A DNA stretch of 64,000 bases, taken from Desulfothermus okinawensis JCM 13304 (GTDB lineage Bacteria > Desulfobacterota > Desulfovibrionia > Desulfovibrionales > Desulfothermaceae). This document shows positions 10,247 through 20,352 of the stretch, in pieces. The notes beneath the pieces are model-generated. The model worked only from the letters and a program-made list of their open reading frames with translations. It did no database searches and was not told where the DNA came from. The first letter of the stretch is position 1. Each line of letters starts with the position of its first letter. The translations under genes and the position numbers were made by a program. The DNA lies in the NCBI GenBank assembly GCA_001311565.1, contig BBBM01000010.1, forward strand, positions 1 to 64,000. The letters are read 5' to 3'.

Positions 10247-11272
10247 TTACTTAGCTAAAAGCCCTCTTTTAAGTAGTTCCTCTGCTATTTGCACAGCATT
10301 TAAGGCAGCTCCCTTTCTAATATTATCCGCCACTATCCACATATTAATTCCATTTTTAATTGTATCGTCATCTCTTATCCTGCCAACAAATACATCATCT
10401 TCACCTGCAGCAAATATGGGCATTGGATAAATTTTTTTCTTTGGGATTATCCAATACCTTAACACCAGGTGCCTGGGACAAAATAGCCCTTACTTCTTTA
10501 GCAGTTATCTTTTTTTTCTGTCTCTATATTCACAGCTTCACTGTGTCCGTAGAAAACTGGCACCCTAACAGTTGTTGCAGTTACCTTTATGGTGTCATCC
10601 CCCATGATTTTCTTTGTCTCATTTACCATTTTCATCTCTTCTTTTGTGTAGTCATTGTCTAAAAACACATCTATATGGGGCAGACAATTAAATGCAATCT
10701 GATATGGATATACCTTGCATTCCACATCCTGCATGTTAAATAGGACCCTGACCTGTTTCTCAAGTTCATCAATAGCCTTTTGACCTGTTCCAGATACCGC
10801 CTGGTAAGTAGATACTACTATCCTCTTTATTTTTGCTACATCATGTATTGGTTTTAATGGGACCACCATCTGAATAGTGGAACAATTTGGATTTGCGATT
10901 ATATTTTTGTGTTTTTCAAGGTCATCTGGATTTACCTCTGGTACCACCAACGGTACTTCTGGATCCATTCTCCATGCAGATGAATTGTCAACAACAACAC
11001 AGTTTTTTTTAGCTGCAATAGGTGCAAATTCCTTGGATACAGACCCTCCTGCAGAAAATAGGGCAAGGTCCAGGTCATCAAAGGAACTTGGGTTAAGTTC
11101 TTCAACTACAATCTCACTACCCTTAAACTCCAATTTTTTTCCCAGCAGATCTAGAAGATGCCAGGGTCTTGATCCTGGTCAATGGAAAGTTTCTCTGCTC
11201 CAGTACTTTTAACATCTCGCGGCCCACTGCGCCGGTTGCTCCAACTACACCTACAGCTAGTTCTTTAGACAT
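10247..11272 (-). CDS. asd: Aspartate-semialdehyde dehydrogenase
   Basis: Makes L-aspartate semialdehyde from aspartyl phosphate with NADPH, the branch point to lysine/diaminopimelate, threonine and methionine. It starts MSKELAVGVVGATGAVGREM (N-terminal GxxGxxG nucleotide fold) and has the active-site Cys in IIANPNCSTIQMV and a conserved GHSEAVN in the C-terminal part. Length is about 340 residues, normal for the family. Three repairs are needed (A7 near 11138, A8 near 10510, A7 near 10432). It lies 35 bp after pilC on the same strand and ends at a strong terminator. Confidence 0.92.
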
Positions 11273-11307
11273 TTTAAGCTCCTCCATTTATAATTTTTTA
11301 AATATAG

Positions 11308-12531
11308 TTATCCTTGACCTGACACTACACCAGCGATCTTGAATATTGGTAGATACATAGATATGACCAATCCACCAACCACAACACCTAAAAAAAACAA
11401 TCATTAGAGGTTCTATTAAAGAAGTCAAGGCTGAGACTGCCACATCTACTTCGTCGTCGTAGAAGTCTGCAATTTTTTTTCCAACATGGTATCTAGTGCA
11501 CCTGTTGTCTCACCAATGGATATCATGTGTATAACCATTGAAGGGAATACTCCTGTGTCTTCTAAAGGTTCACTAATTGTCTGACCTTCGGAAATACTCT
11601 TTTTTGCATCTAATACCCCAAGTTCAATTACTTTATTACCCGAGGTCTTGGCCACAATATCCAAGGCCTGAAGTATTGGAACACCACTAGATATCATAGT
11701 GCTAAATGTTCTGCTAAATCGTGCAACTGCTACTTTTCTTAGAAGTGGGCCAAAAATGGGTAAGAATAAAACTGTCCTATCAATAAAGATTTTGAATGCC
11801 TCAACCCTCTTGTATAATAACCTGAATATTACAATAAAACCAATTATTCCCAAAAAAAAGGTAACCAATATTTGATTTAAACCAGTTACTCAAATTTATA
11901 ACTATTTGCGTTGGAAGTGGAAGGGCGCTGCCAAAATCTGCAAACATCTTGGCAAAGGTAGGGATCACAAATATCATTATGATAGTAATTACAGCAACAG
12001 CCACTGTTACTACCACAGCTGGATAGATCATTGCTCCTTTTACCTTGGACTTTAGGCTCGCTGCCTTTTCAATATATCCAGCCAACCTATCTAAAACAAC
12101 ATCAAGCACACCTCCAACTTCACCAGCATCAACCATGTTTATATAGAGGTCGTCAAATACATCTCTGTGCTTGTTCAATGCGTCAAATAGTGAACTACCT
12201 CCTTCTACATCATTTCTTATTTCATAGAGCTTTCTCTTTAGTTTTTTTGTTTTCAGTTTGTTCTGCCAGGACATTTAATGACTGTAAAATTGGGACACCA
12301 GCATTAATCATAGTAGAAAATTGTCTGGAAAATACAACCATATCCCTGGGGGATACCTTGCCCTCTAGAAATGTTCCCTCAAAAAGGTCCTTGGGCTTGG
12401 GTTTTACCTTTATATTGGTATACCCCTTTCTTTGTAAGGCATTTTGAGCAAGCTCAATGGTTGGTGCCTCAATTTCTCCTTTTATTTTCCTTCCAGCCCT
12501 ATTTTTCGCCTTGTAGATAAAAAAAAGGCAT
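11308..12531 (-). CDS. pilC: Type IV pilus / type II secretion inner-membrane platform protein PilC
   Basis: About 402 residues with the start chosen at ATG 12531 after a GGAGGG ribosome-binding site, giving the typical MPFFIYKAKNRAGRKIKGEI opening. Two T2SSF domains are visible: SRQFSTMINAGVPILQSL and later SRTFSTMISSGVPILQAL, each followed by a hydrophobic segment. The last helix reads VVVGGLVISMYLPIFKIAG. Breaks occur at A8 near 12515, A7 near 12246, A8 near 11854 and A8 near 11473 (the last needs six bases to restore LEKIADFYDDEVD). It assembles pili together with ATPases that are not in this window. Confidence 0.9.
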
Positions 12532-12681
12532 GATCCCTCCTGATTTTTGGGGATATTTTTCCCCTTGTATTTATAACTAACTTGTGGCACTGCTCCTAAA
12601 AATAATGAATAACTTGAATTAGGTTTCAAATGTATCCAATTTTATTTTTTTTCTTCAATATTTAAGTGGGGATATTAAGTT

Positions 12682-13448
12682 ATGAAAAACAAAAAAAGTG
12701 TTTGGGATAATTCCGGCAAGATATGCATCCACAAGATTTCCTGGAAAACCCCTTGCCCCTATTCTGGGAAAACCCATGTTTTTACACGTGTATGAGAGGG
12801 CAATTCAAAGTGAGAATATAGACAAAGTTATCCTTGCCACAGACCATGAAGAGATCTTTAATGTGGCAGAGAAACACAATGTACCAGTAGTAATGACCAG
12901 GTCTTCTCACAGGTCAGGAACTGATAGGGTTCATGAAGCAGCATGCATCCTTGGTGCAGAAGATGACAATATTGTCATAAATATTCAGGGAGATGAGCCT
13001 CTTTTAGACCCCAAAATGTTGGATGAATTAATTGAATGTTTTCAAAATTCGGATGTGGAAATAGCTACCCTGGCCAGGGAAATATCCTTTGAGGATGTTG
13101 TAAATCCCAATATTGTAAAGGTGGTTTTGGACCTTAAAAGTTTTGCAATATATTTTTCAAGGGCCCCTATACCCTATTTTTTTTCCAATTTAGAGGGGAA
13201 TTTTTAGGCCATATTGGCATGTATGGATTTAAGTTTGGAGCATTGAAAAAAATTTGTTGAGCTTCAACAAACACCTTTAGAAAAGGCTGAAAAATTGGAA
13301 CAGCTAAGGCTAATTCAAAATCGTATACCCATCTTTGTTAGGGCAACAGAGTGTTTTAGCTATGGGGTTGACACCCCCGAAGATTTGGCTAAGGTAGAAA
13401 AAAATTTTACGAAAGGAGACATGTCAATGCGGGCATTGTTGGCATTAG
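12682..13448 (+). CDS. kdsB: 3-deoxy-manno-octulosonate cytidylyltransferase (CMP-KDO synthetase)
   Basis: Activates KDO with CTP for lipopolysaccharide core synthesis, direct evidence for an outer membrane. The N terminus [20 protein letters not shown] carries the nucleotide-binding loop, followed by [13 protein letters not shown] and [10 protein letters not shown]. Repairs are at A7 (12693), T8 (13182, needs six for [14 protein letters not shown]), A7 (13245) and A7 (13398). The C terminus [12 protein letters not shown] is typical. The repaired reading overlaps the carA start by about 20 bp. Length about 250 residues. Confidence 0.9.
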
Positions 13449-14545
13449 AAGACGGTACATACTTTGAAGGATATTCCTTTACAGGAGAAGGGGAGAGTGG
13501 CGGAGAAGTTATTTTTAATACTGGCATGACAGGATACCAGGAAATACTAACAGACCCCTCTTATAAACATCAGCTGGTATGTATGACCTATACCATATGG
13601 GTAACTATGGAATAAACTTTGAGGATATAGAATCAGATAAAGTTCAGGTGGCTGGATTTATTGTAAAAGAATGTTGCAGGGAACCATCAAATTGGCGCTC
13701 TAAGATGTCTCTTCCAGAATATCTAAAAAGACATAATGTAATTGGCATAGAAGGAATAGATACAAGGGCCTTACCAGACACATAAGAATACATGGTGCCA
13801 TGAGGGGATATGTTTCAACAAATGTTTTGGATCCCAAAAAACTCACAAAAATGGCACAGGACATAGAGCCAATGGAAGGCCTAAATTTGGTTGACATGGT
13901 GAGTACAAAACAAGTCTATAAATGGGAACATGGACCTAAAAAAAGTAGAGATTAGAAACGGCAAATACAGTTGGGATAGTGATAAACTGAGACTGGTGGT
14001 TTATGACTTTGGTGTTAAATACAATATACTCAGGTTGCTTGAAAAGGAAGGTTTTGAAGTTTTAGTTGTGCCTGCCACGTATTCTGCCTCTAAAATAAGG
14101 GAGTTAGAGCCTCATGCTGTGTTTCTGTCAAATGGTCCAGGGGATCCAGCGGCAGTGCATTATGCCTTAGATGAAGTTTCAAAGATAATTTCAGATTATC
14201 CAATTGGGGGTATCTGTCTGGGACATCAGATTTTAGGGCTGGTTCTAGGAGGCAAGACCTACAAGCTAAAATTTGGCCATCACGGTGTAAATCATCCTGT
14301 TAGGAGACTGGATGCAAAATATGTGGAGATTACATCCCAGAACCATGGTTTTTGTGTGGATGTGTCTGATATTGATTATTTGAAACAGACCCATATTAAT
14401 TTAAATGATAGGACATTGGAAGGATTTGTCCACAGGAAATTGCCTATTATGGCGGTTCAATACCATCCAGAAGCTGCACCAGGCCCTCATGATTCCAGAT
14501 ATTTTTTTTAAGGACTTTTCAGAAATGGTGAAAAGGGTGTGCTAA
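13427..14545 (+). CDS. carA: Carbamoyl-phosphate synthase small (glutaminase) subunit
   Basis: Hydrolyses glutamine and passes ammonia to CarB for carbamoyl phosphate, needed for arginine and pyrimidines. It starts [18 protein letters not shown]. The class I amidotransferase nucleophile is in [12 protein letters not shown], and the His/Glu pair is in [15 protein letters not shown]. Two single-base losses (near 13592, restoring THMGNYGIN, and near 13778, restoring [15 protein letters not shown]) and a T8 near 14502 break the frame. About 370 residues, full length. CarB is not in the window. An alternative start at 13421 adds two residues. Confidence 0.92.
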
Positions 14546-14567
14546 TTGTGTCTTTTAGGGGGAGTCA

Positions 14568-15369
14568 ATGTCAGAAATAGCAAAGGCAAGGTCAAAGCTT
14601 AGTTCTGTATCCACATTGTTAAAAAAAGAAAAAGTTCCTGGTGGCTCTTATGAGTATTCAGGATGCAATTGCTATTTATCTCAAGACCCCCCTTATGAAA
14701 CACGAAAAACAGGACTTTCAGAAAAAGTTAGATGACGCAATTTACCTGTTAAAAATCAACAAAGAATTTGTACAGCAATATCCAATACCCATTGAATACC
14801 AGGTGGGAAGAGAAAAAGAACTATGGGAGACTTTAAACGAGGCTGTTAAAGAACTCCAGGCCTCTACTGTGGAAGAGGCAAAAAAAACAGTTAAAAGAGC
14901 TGGAAGATCTCAAGGCAAGAGAGCTTGAAAAGGGGAAGAAACATTTAAAAGACAAAGAATATTCCGAGGCAGAAAAGGTCTTTAAGCGTTTGATTAAGAC
15001 CTTTAAAGACGATACTGATTTAAAGCTCACCATCAGTGATATATATATGGATGAGGGATTGGTTGACCAGGCGATCAAATATCTTAAAGATGCTTATAAA
15101 GAAGACCCTGATGCAGTTTATCTCTTAAATAAGATGGGAATTACCTTGAGGAGAGCTGGAAAGCACGATCTTGCCTCAAGGGTATTTTTAGAGGCAGTAT
15201 CCAAGTCCCCTGACGATGAATATCTATTATTTAACCTGGGCAGGGTATATATTGATGAAAAAAAATGGGAAGAGGCTGCAAAAGTTGCAAAAAAAGGCCC
15301 TTGAGTTAAAGCCGGATTTTTTTAGAAGCACAAAAGATGTTGAAATATGCTCAAAAGAGACTTTCTTAA
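14568..15369 (+). CDS. TPR-repeat protein
   Basis: About 265 residues after four repairs (runs near 14622, 14880, 15290 and 15318). The first 100 residues are helical and charged. The C-terminal 150 residues contain tetratricopeptide-like repeats (SEAEKVFKRLIKTF, QAIKYLKDAYKEDPDAVYLL, DLASRVFLEAVSKSPDDEYL, EEAAKVAKKALELKPDF). It starts 23 bp after carA, with a GGGGGAG ribosome-binding site. No catalytic motif; probably a scaffold for protein contacts. Its specific partner is unknown. Confidence 0.75.
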
Positions 15370-15420
15370 TCCGGGTTTATTATCACAAGGTTGAAGGTTC
15401 TTTGATTGTTATTTCCTCTC

Positions 15421-15470
15421 CCTTTTACCTTCACCCTTCTCCCTTCACTAATCACTAATCACTTGATCCA
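15421..15470. repeat. Intergenic repeat copy A
   Basis: A pyrimidine-rich stretch (CACCCTTCTCCC) followed by TCACTAATCACTAATCAC and TTGATCCA. It shares its core TCACTAATCACTTGATCCA with copy B at 16823-16871. On the minus strand it covers the last codons and stop of pdxA. The origin is unknown, and only two copies are in the window. Confidence 0.55.
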
Positions 15471-16434
15471 CAGCCTTGAGGCCAGTTTAATGGCATGAAT
15501 TAAGCTCTCTGTTTTTGCCATCCCTTTTCCCACCAGATCATAGGCCGTCCCATGATCCACAGAGGTTCTGATAATTGGCAGACCCAGGGTCACATTCACA
15601 GATTCATTGAAATGTACAAGTTTTAATGGTCCAAGCCCTTGGTCGTGGTACATGGCCAGGACTGCTGAAAATTCTCCAATATACGCCCTGTGAAATAGGG
15701 TGTCTGCAGGATATGGCCCCATTACATTTATTCCTATTTTTTTTGCTGATTCAATGGCTGGTCCAATCACCTCTATCTCCTCAGAACCAATTTTACCCCC
15801 TTCACCTGCATGGGGATTTAGGCCACATACTCCTATAGGTTTTTCGTATTCTCCCAGTTTTATTAGCATCTCATGGGTTAGTGTAAGACATCTTAATATT
15901 TTTTTTTCTGGTAATTAGAGAAGGTACCTCTCTTAATGGAGGATGGGTAGTTACAAGGGATACCTTAAGTTTAGGACCACACAGGTGCATACACACATCA
16001 TCTTTGGACAGACCAAATCTATTTGCAAAAAAATTCAGTGTGTCCTGGAAAGTTAAAACCAGCATCCATTAGAGATTTCTTATTAATTGGGCAGGTTACA
16101 ACTGCATAAGCTTTTTTTTTTCTTTAAAATCTGGATGGCAACTTCCAGGATTTTACCACTGATGAGGCCACTTTCTTTTGATGGCACTCCAGGAGTAAAG
16201 GAAAAATCCTCCAATCCTTTAGAGTATAGGTTGATCTTGTTTTTTTAGGAAGTCAGAGGGTTGTTCTGTTTGTATCCAGAACTTATCTATTGAAAATAGA
16301 TTACAAAAGTATTCAAGTGGGGCCTTGGGGCTATTATTAAAAAAACTATCATCTATTGGCAGGTCCTTGGAAAATACCCTGCAAATTAGCTCTGGACCTA
16401 TGCCATTGGGATCCCCCATTGTTATTAATATCAT
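15459..16434 (-). CDS. pdxA: 4-hydroxythreonine-4-phosphate dehydrogenase
   Basis: NAD-dependent oxidation step in the DXP-dependent pyridoxal phosphate pathway. It starts [16 protein letters not shown] and has GHTEFFANRFG (metal-binding His), then [14 protein letters not shown] and [13 protein letters not shown], all PdxA hallmarks with metal-ligand histidines. About 323 residues, full length. At least five runs are over-long (near 16243, 16121, 16029, 15902). Its stop lies inside intergenic repeat copy A. It follows the orphan antitoxin-like gene by about 100 bp. Confidence 0.9.
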
Positions 16435-16538
16435 GAAAATGTTCCTTTTTTTACTTAGTTGATTATTCCCCATCTCTTGTACAGCAATAACTGTTCAGTT
16501 CTTCTTGGCACACTGGAGTGCAGTGAATTGGCTGTCAG

Positions 16539-16736
16539 TTACACTACTTTGTCCGGCTTCTTATTTCTATATCTTTTCATAAGCCTGGCCAATGACCTGA
16601 GTGCTTCATTGACTGAATTTGAATCTGGAAAATATTCTATTAAGTCTGGATCAATTACTACTAAATTTGTCCCTTCTTTATATTTTGAGGCATATTTCCC
16701 ACGAATACCATTACTAAAATCATATTCTTCTAACAT
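16539..16736 (-). CDS. Small antitoxin-like protein (orphan)
   Basis: 65 residues in an intact frame: MLEEYDFSNGIRGKYASKY, then NLVVIDPDLIEYFPDSNSVN and EALRSLARLMKR. The opening (E-Y-D-F-S-x-G-x-R-G-K) is typical of short antitoxin-type proteins found next to small toxins, followed by a strand-helix-helix layout. I see no toxin gene adjoining it: upstream is low-complexity DNA and downstream is pdxA. It may be a remnant of a toxin-antitoxin pair or act alone. The family assignment is from memory of similar small proteins and is uncertain. Confidence 0.5.
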   Translation of the reverse strand: MLEEYDFSNGIRGKYASKYKEGTNLVVIDPDLIEYFPDSNSVNEALRSLARLMKRYRNKKPDKVV

Positions 16737-16871
16737 ATCTGAATCATTTTTCTGCTGTGATCTGTTATCTGTGTCTGTGGTCTGTAACTTCCATATACTC
16801 ACACATACACATACACTCACACTTTCACATACACCCTTCGCCCTTCTACCTTTCACTAATCACTTGATCCA
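16737..16871. repeat. Low-complexity CA-rich tract with intergenic repeat copy B
   Basis: From about 16760 to 16825 the sequence is CTGTG/ACACA-rich (for example CACACATACACATACACTC). It then leads into CACCCTTCGCCCTTCTACC and TCACTAATCACTTGATCCA, the same core as copy A. There is no coding potential. It lies between the NUDIX gene and the orphan antitoxin-like gene. Confidence 0.55.
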
Positions 16872-16905
16872 TAACGGAGTTAAAGAAATAAGCAGATTTT
16901 TTTTA

Positions 16906-17396
16906 TTATATAAATAGGCTCCTTCCAATGGATACCGTGTTTTTATTGAGCTTGTCAAAGCGTTTAAAAAAAATCCCTCAAGATTATTTGGTGGTCAAAG
17001 GCCATCTGGGGAAGAGCATAGAGGGGGAAAAAAACCATATTCCTTTGCATCGTCTCCAGCCCTGGGTATTTGTCCATCTGGCATCCTGGCAACAAACACA
17101 GTGGTAATAGTATGGTTTCTGGGGTCTCTGTCTGGAGATGAATATACCCCAAAAACAGAATCTATCTCTATTTTTAGTCCTGTTTCTTCCAGTATTTCCC
17201 TTAATGCTGCCTCTTCCAAACTTTCACCAACATCCACAAATCCCCCTGGTAGGGCATATCCATAGGGGGATTCTTCCTTTTAATTAAGAGCACTTCTTTT
17301 TTTGAGGGTATAGATTATTACATCCACAGTTGGTAGGGGATTTTTGTAAATCTCTATACTTTCCCCACACCTGGGACATTTTAGGACGTCCTTCAT
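16906..17396 (-). CDS. NUDIX hydrolase with N-terminal CxxC
   Basis: About 162 residues. The N terminus [20 protein letters not shown] has a CxxC as in NUDIX proteins with a zinc ribbon, though no second CxxC pair is seen. The Nudix box is present: [20 protein letters not shown], followed by ETG. A missing C near 17262 and over-long runs near 17300 and 17030 break the frame. The start ATG follows a GGAGAAG ribosome-binding site. Substrate unknown; the layout resembles ADP-ribose or NADH pyrophosphatase types. Confidence 0.78.
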
Positions 17397-17506
17397 GTTT
17401 ACTTCTCCTTGGGTATTTATTAACCTTTCTTTTGATGACTTACTCTATCCTTAGTTCTGTTTTTTTTCAAATAGAAGAAATGGGCTAAAATTGAGGCTAT
17501 ATTAAT

Positions 17507-18548
17507 ATGAAAATTTATCTTGTAGGTGGAAGTATACGAGATAGGCTCCTTGGAAAAAAATCCAAAGATAGGGATTTTGTTGTGTTTGATGCCACAGAAA
17601 ATGAATTCCTTAATAGATTTCCCAGGGCAAAAAAAAGTTGGGAAAAAGATCTCTGTTTATTTAATTGGTAGAGATGAATATACCATATCAAAGTACCAGA
17701 ATATAATGGATGATCTCATGTCCAGGGACCTGACGATTAATGCAATTGCTGAAGATGATAAGGGAAGGATATACCACCACCCCCTGGCCATAGAAGACCT
17801 TAAAAACAGGGTCTTGAGGGCAATTTCCAGGAAAAACTTTGAAGAAGATCCCTTGAGGGTCCACAGGATGGCAAGATTTTATGCCCAATTTCCCGATTTT
17901 TCAGTGGACATAAACTCCCTTGAGATTATTAGACAGGTTGGTGGCAATATTCATCTCATGAAAAAGATATCAAAGGAAAGGGTGTCTCAAGAAGTATCAA
18001 AGGCCATTTGCGCTAAAAAAACCATCAAACTTTTTTTTCTCTTTTAATTGAGACAGGTGCAACTGGATATTGGTTTTCTGAACTTGAACAACTAAAAAGA
18101 AGTAATAGGTGGAAAGGGATTTTAGATGCATGTAACATGAATGAGATATGTGCATGGATGTCCCTTGGATATGGTTTTATAGAAAATTTTGATGAAATAA
18201 ATTCTGCTAAAGTGGCCTTTAGAAATATGAGCAACAGAATTGGTATGCCCAAAAAGATTACAGCAGCAGGAATAAGTTTTGTGGCCAATTATTTGGCAGC
18301 TAAAGAGATTTTTTTTTAAGTCTCCAGAAGTGATAAGGGATTTATTATACATTATGGATAGGCAAAAAAAATAGTTGAACCTTTTTTTTTATGTTATGGA
18401 GAAGATTACCCAAAAGATTTACCTGGATAAGGTCACTATGCTTTTAAACACAATAAAAAGTACAAAACTCCCCAATAAATATAAGGGACTTGGCCTGAGT
18501 CTGGGAGATTTTGAGAAATATGCAGATAAGAGAGATCGAGAAATGCTT
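17507..18548 (+). CDS. tRNA CCA-adding / poly(A) polymerase family nucleotidyltransferase
   Basis: The N terminus [20 protein letters not shown] plus DRDFVVFD is the class II nucleotidyltransferase head with the metal-binding D-x-D. The family motifs [12 protein letters not shown] and [17 protein letters not shown] follow. The C-terminal helical part is less conserved ([20 protein letters not shown]). About 340 residues. Seven or so homopolymer breaks, with the densest cluster at 18305-18385. The junction with the next gene is unclear: after repair the two frames are continuous around 18540. CCA-adding versus poly(A) activity cannot be decided from sequence. Confidence 0.72.
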
Positions 18549-19377
18549 ATGTTTATAGTGGAAGAGGAGTCCTCATTGGATACATATTTGAGGAAAAAGA
18601 CAAAAAAAAGGGCTCAGGCAAATAAAAGAGCTTATTTCTGAACAAAGGGTAGTTGTTAATGGTACACTGTGTAAAAAGAGAAAAAAGATACTAAAAATAG
18701 GGGATGTTATTGAGATTTTAGATTTAGATATTCCCACCACCAGTTTTGCAGGCAAAGGTAAGGATATCTTTATTACCCCTCAAATTATTAAAGGAAATGA
18801 TTTTATTTATGGGGTGTATAAACCACCTTTTGTTCATTCTACAAGGGGTAAAAGTAATCCAAACATGGAAGATATTTTGGAGAAATTTTTAATGAAAAGG
18901 TTTTTTTTGCTAAACAGGCTGGATTTTTTTGACCAGTGGTATTTTGCTTTTTGGACTTTTAGAAAATTCTAAAAGTATATACCTTTCTATGCAGGATAGT
19001 GGTGGTATTGAAAAAAAGGTATATTGCACTTGTTCACGGATATGTGGAAAAGGAGATTATTATTAAAAATAAAATTAATCACTGTAAAAGAAAAAAAAGT
19101 AAAGGTCTTAGATGAAGAAGACAAAGATAGTACGAGGCATACAAAAATAGTTCCAAAAAAAATTTTTGAAAAACAAAATAGGACCCTTGTTGAGGCCATA
19201 ATTTTAAAAGGTAAAAGACATCAAATAAGGGCCCATCTATCTTACATGGGACATCCAATCCTTGGTGACCCTTTATATGGCTACAGTAACTTCGCTATGC
19301 CCAGGATGTACTTACATAATTTTATGGTAAAGGGTTTTAATTTTAATATAAAAATAAAAAAAGGAATTTTAATGTAG
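18549..19377 (+). CDS. RluA-family 23S/tRNA pseudouridine synthase with S4-like N terminus
   Basis: About 274 residues after five repairs. The N terminus has an S4-like RNA-binding segment (LRQIKELISEQRVVVNG). The catalytic part gives YGVYKPPFVHSTRGK, LLNRLDFLTSGILLFGL (the Asp in the R-L-D motif is the catalytic residue) and RHQIRAHLSYMGHPILGDPLYG. Starts possible at 18543 or 18549. The R-L-D-x-x-T-S-G version differs slightly from the usual R-L-D-x-x-T-S/T-G-L. It lies 1 bp before a second RluA-family gene. Target uridine unknown. Confidence 0.75.
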
Positions 19378-19378
19378 C

Positions 19379-20352
19379 ATGTATAATTTAAAGAAATATT
19401 CATATATACCAGATACAGACAAACCAATTAGGATAGATAAGTTTTTACATTTAAAACTAAAAGACTTAAATTATTCCAGACAAAGGGTAAAGGAATTAAT
19501 TGAACAGGGATCAGTATTTGTAAATAAAAAGAAAGTAACAAAACCTTCAATAAAGGTCTCGGACAAGGATTTAATAGAAATATCTATAGGTAAGAGAGAT
19601 GAGATTGAGCCAGAACAAGGGAATTTAAAGATTGTTTATGAAGATGAATACATGGTAGTAATAGACAAACCAAAAGGTTTGGTCACCCACCCAGCTCCTT
19701 CCTGTAAGGAAACCACCCTGGTAAACTTCATTTTGCATAAATATCCCTGGATGAAAGAGTTAGATGATGAGAGACCAGGTATTGTTCACAGGTTGGATAA
19801 GGACACAACTGGCCTAATGGTTATAGCCCTGGAAAAGAAGAGTCAAGAACTGTTAAAAGAGCTTTTTTTTAAATAGAAAGGTTACAAAAAGGTATCTGGC
19901 AATTGTTGTAGGTATACTTGAGAAAAAAACAAGGAGAGATTAAGGTTTTTATAGACAGGGATGATAAGACCAAGATTAAGATGAAGGTATATGGATCTAG
20001 AGGGAGGGAGTCCATAACTAAATATAGAGTCATTTATGAGTTCAAAGATTATAATCTAAGCCTTATTGAGGCCCAGATATTAACTGGAAGGACACATCAA
20101 ATAAGGGTCCATTTTTCCCACATTGGGCATCCTGTATTGGGAGACAAACTTTATTCAAATGGCAAAAGAGTTGAAAATAAGATACTAAACAAGCTTGCTA
20201 AAAGACAAATGCTCCATGCATGGAAACTTTCCCTAACCCATCCTATTTATGAGGAAAACTTGAGTTTTATATCAACAGTACCAAAGGATTTTTTTCAGGG
20301 TGGTCCTTTATGCTTCAAAGAAAAGACCTATGGTAGTGGGCGTCACAGGTAG
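19379..20352 (+). CDS. rluD: RluD-type 23S rRNA pseudouridine synthase
   Basis: About 320 residues. An S4 domain (IDKFLHLKLKDLNYSRQRVK) is followed by the catalytic domain VIDKPKGLVTHPAP, PGIVHRLDKDTTGLMVIA (catalytic Asp in HRLDKDTTG) and GRTHQIRVHFSHIGHPVLGD. Probably modifies helix 69 uridines of 23S rRNA, as in E. coli RluD. T8 near 19863 and A7 near 19923 need shortening. The exact C terminus is uncertain: with the T7 run at 20289 as written the gene ends at 20352, overlapping coaE, but a six-base run would join it to coaE. Confidence 0.85.

Noticed and set aside
13295-13615. Fusion of kdsB and carA
   Set aside because: The joined frame arises only from an over-long A7 run near 13398; with six bases kdsB terminates and carA starts independently.
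16760-16830. CRISPR array or tandem repeat array
   Set aside because: The CA-rich tract has no regular repeat-spacer periodicity.
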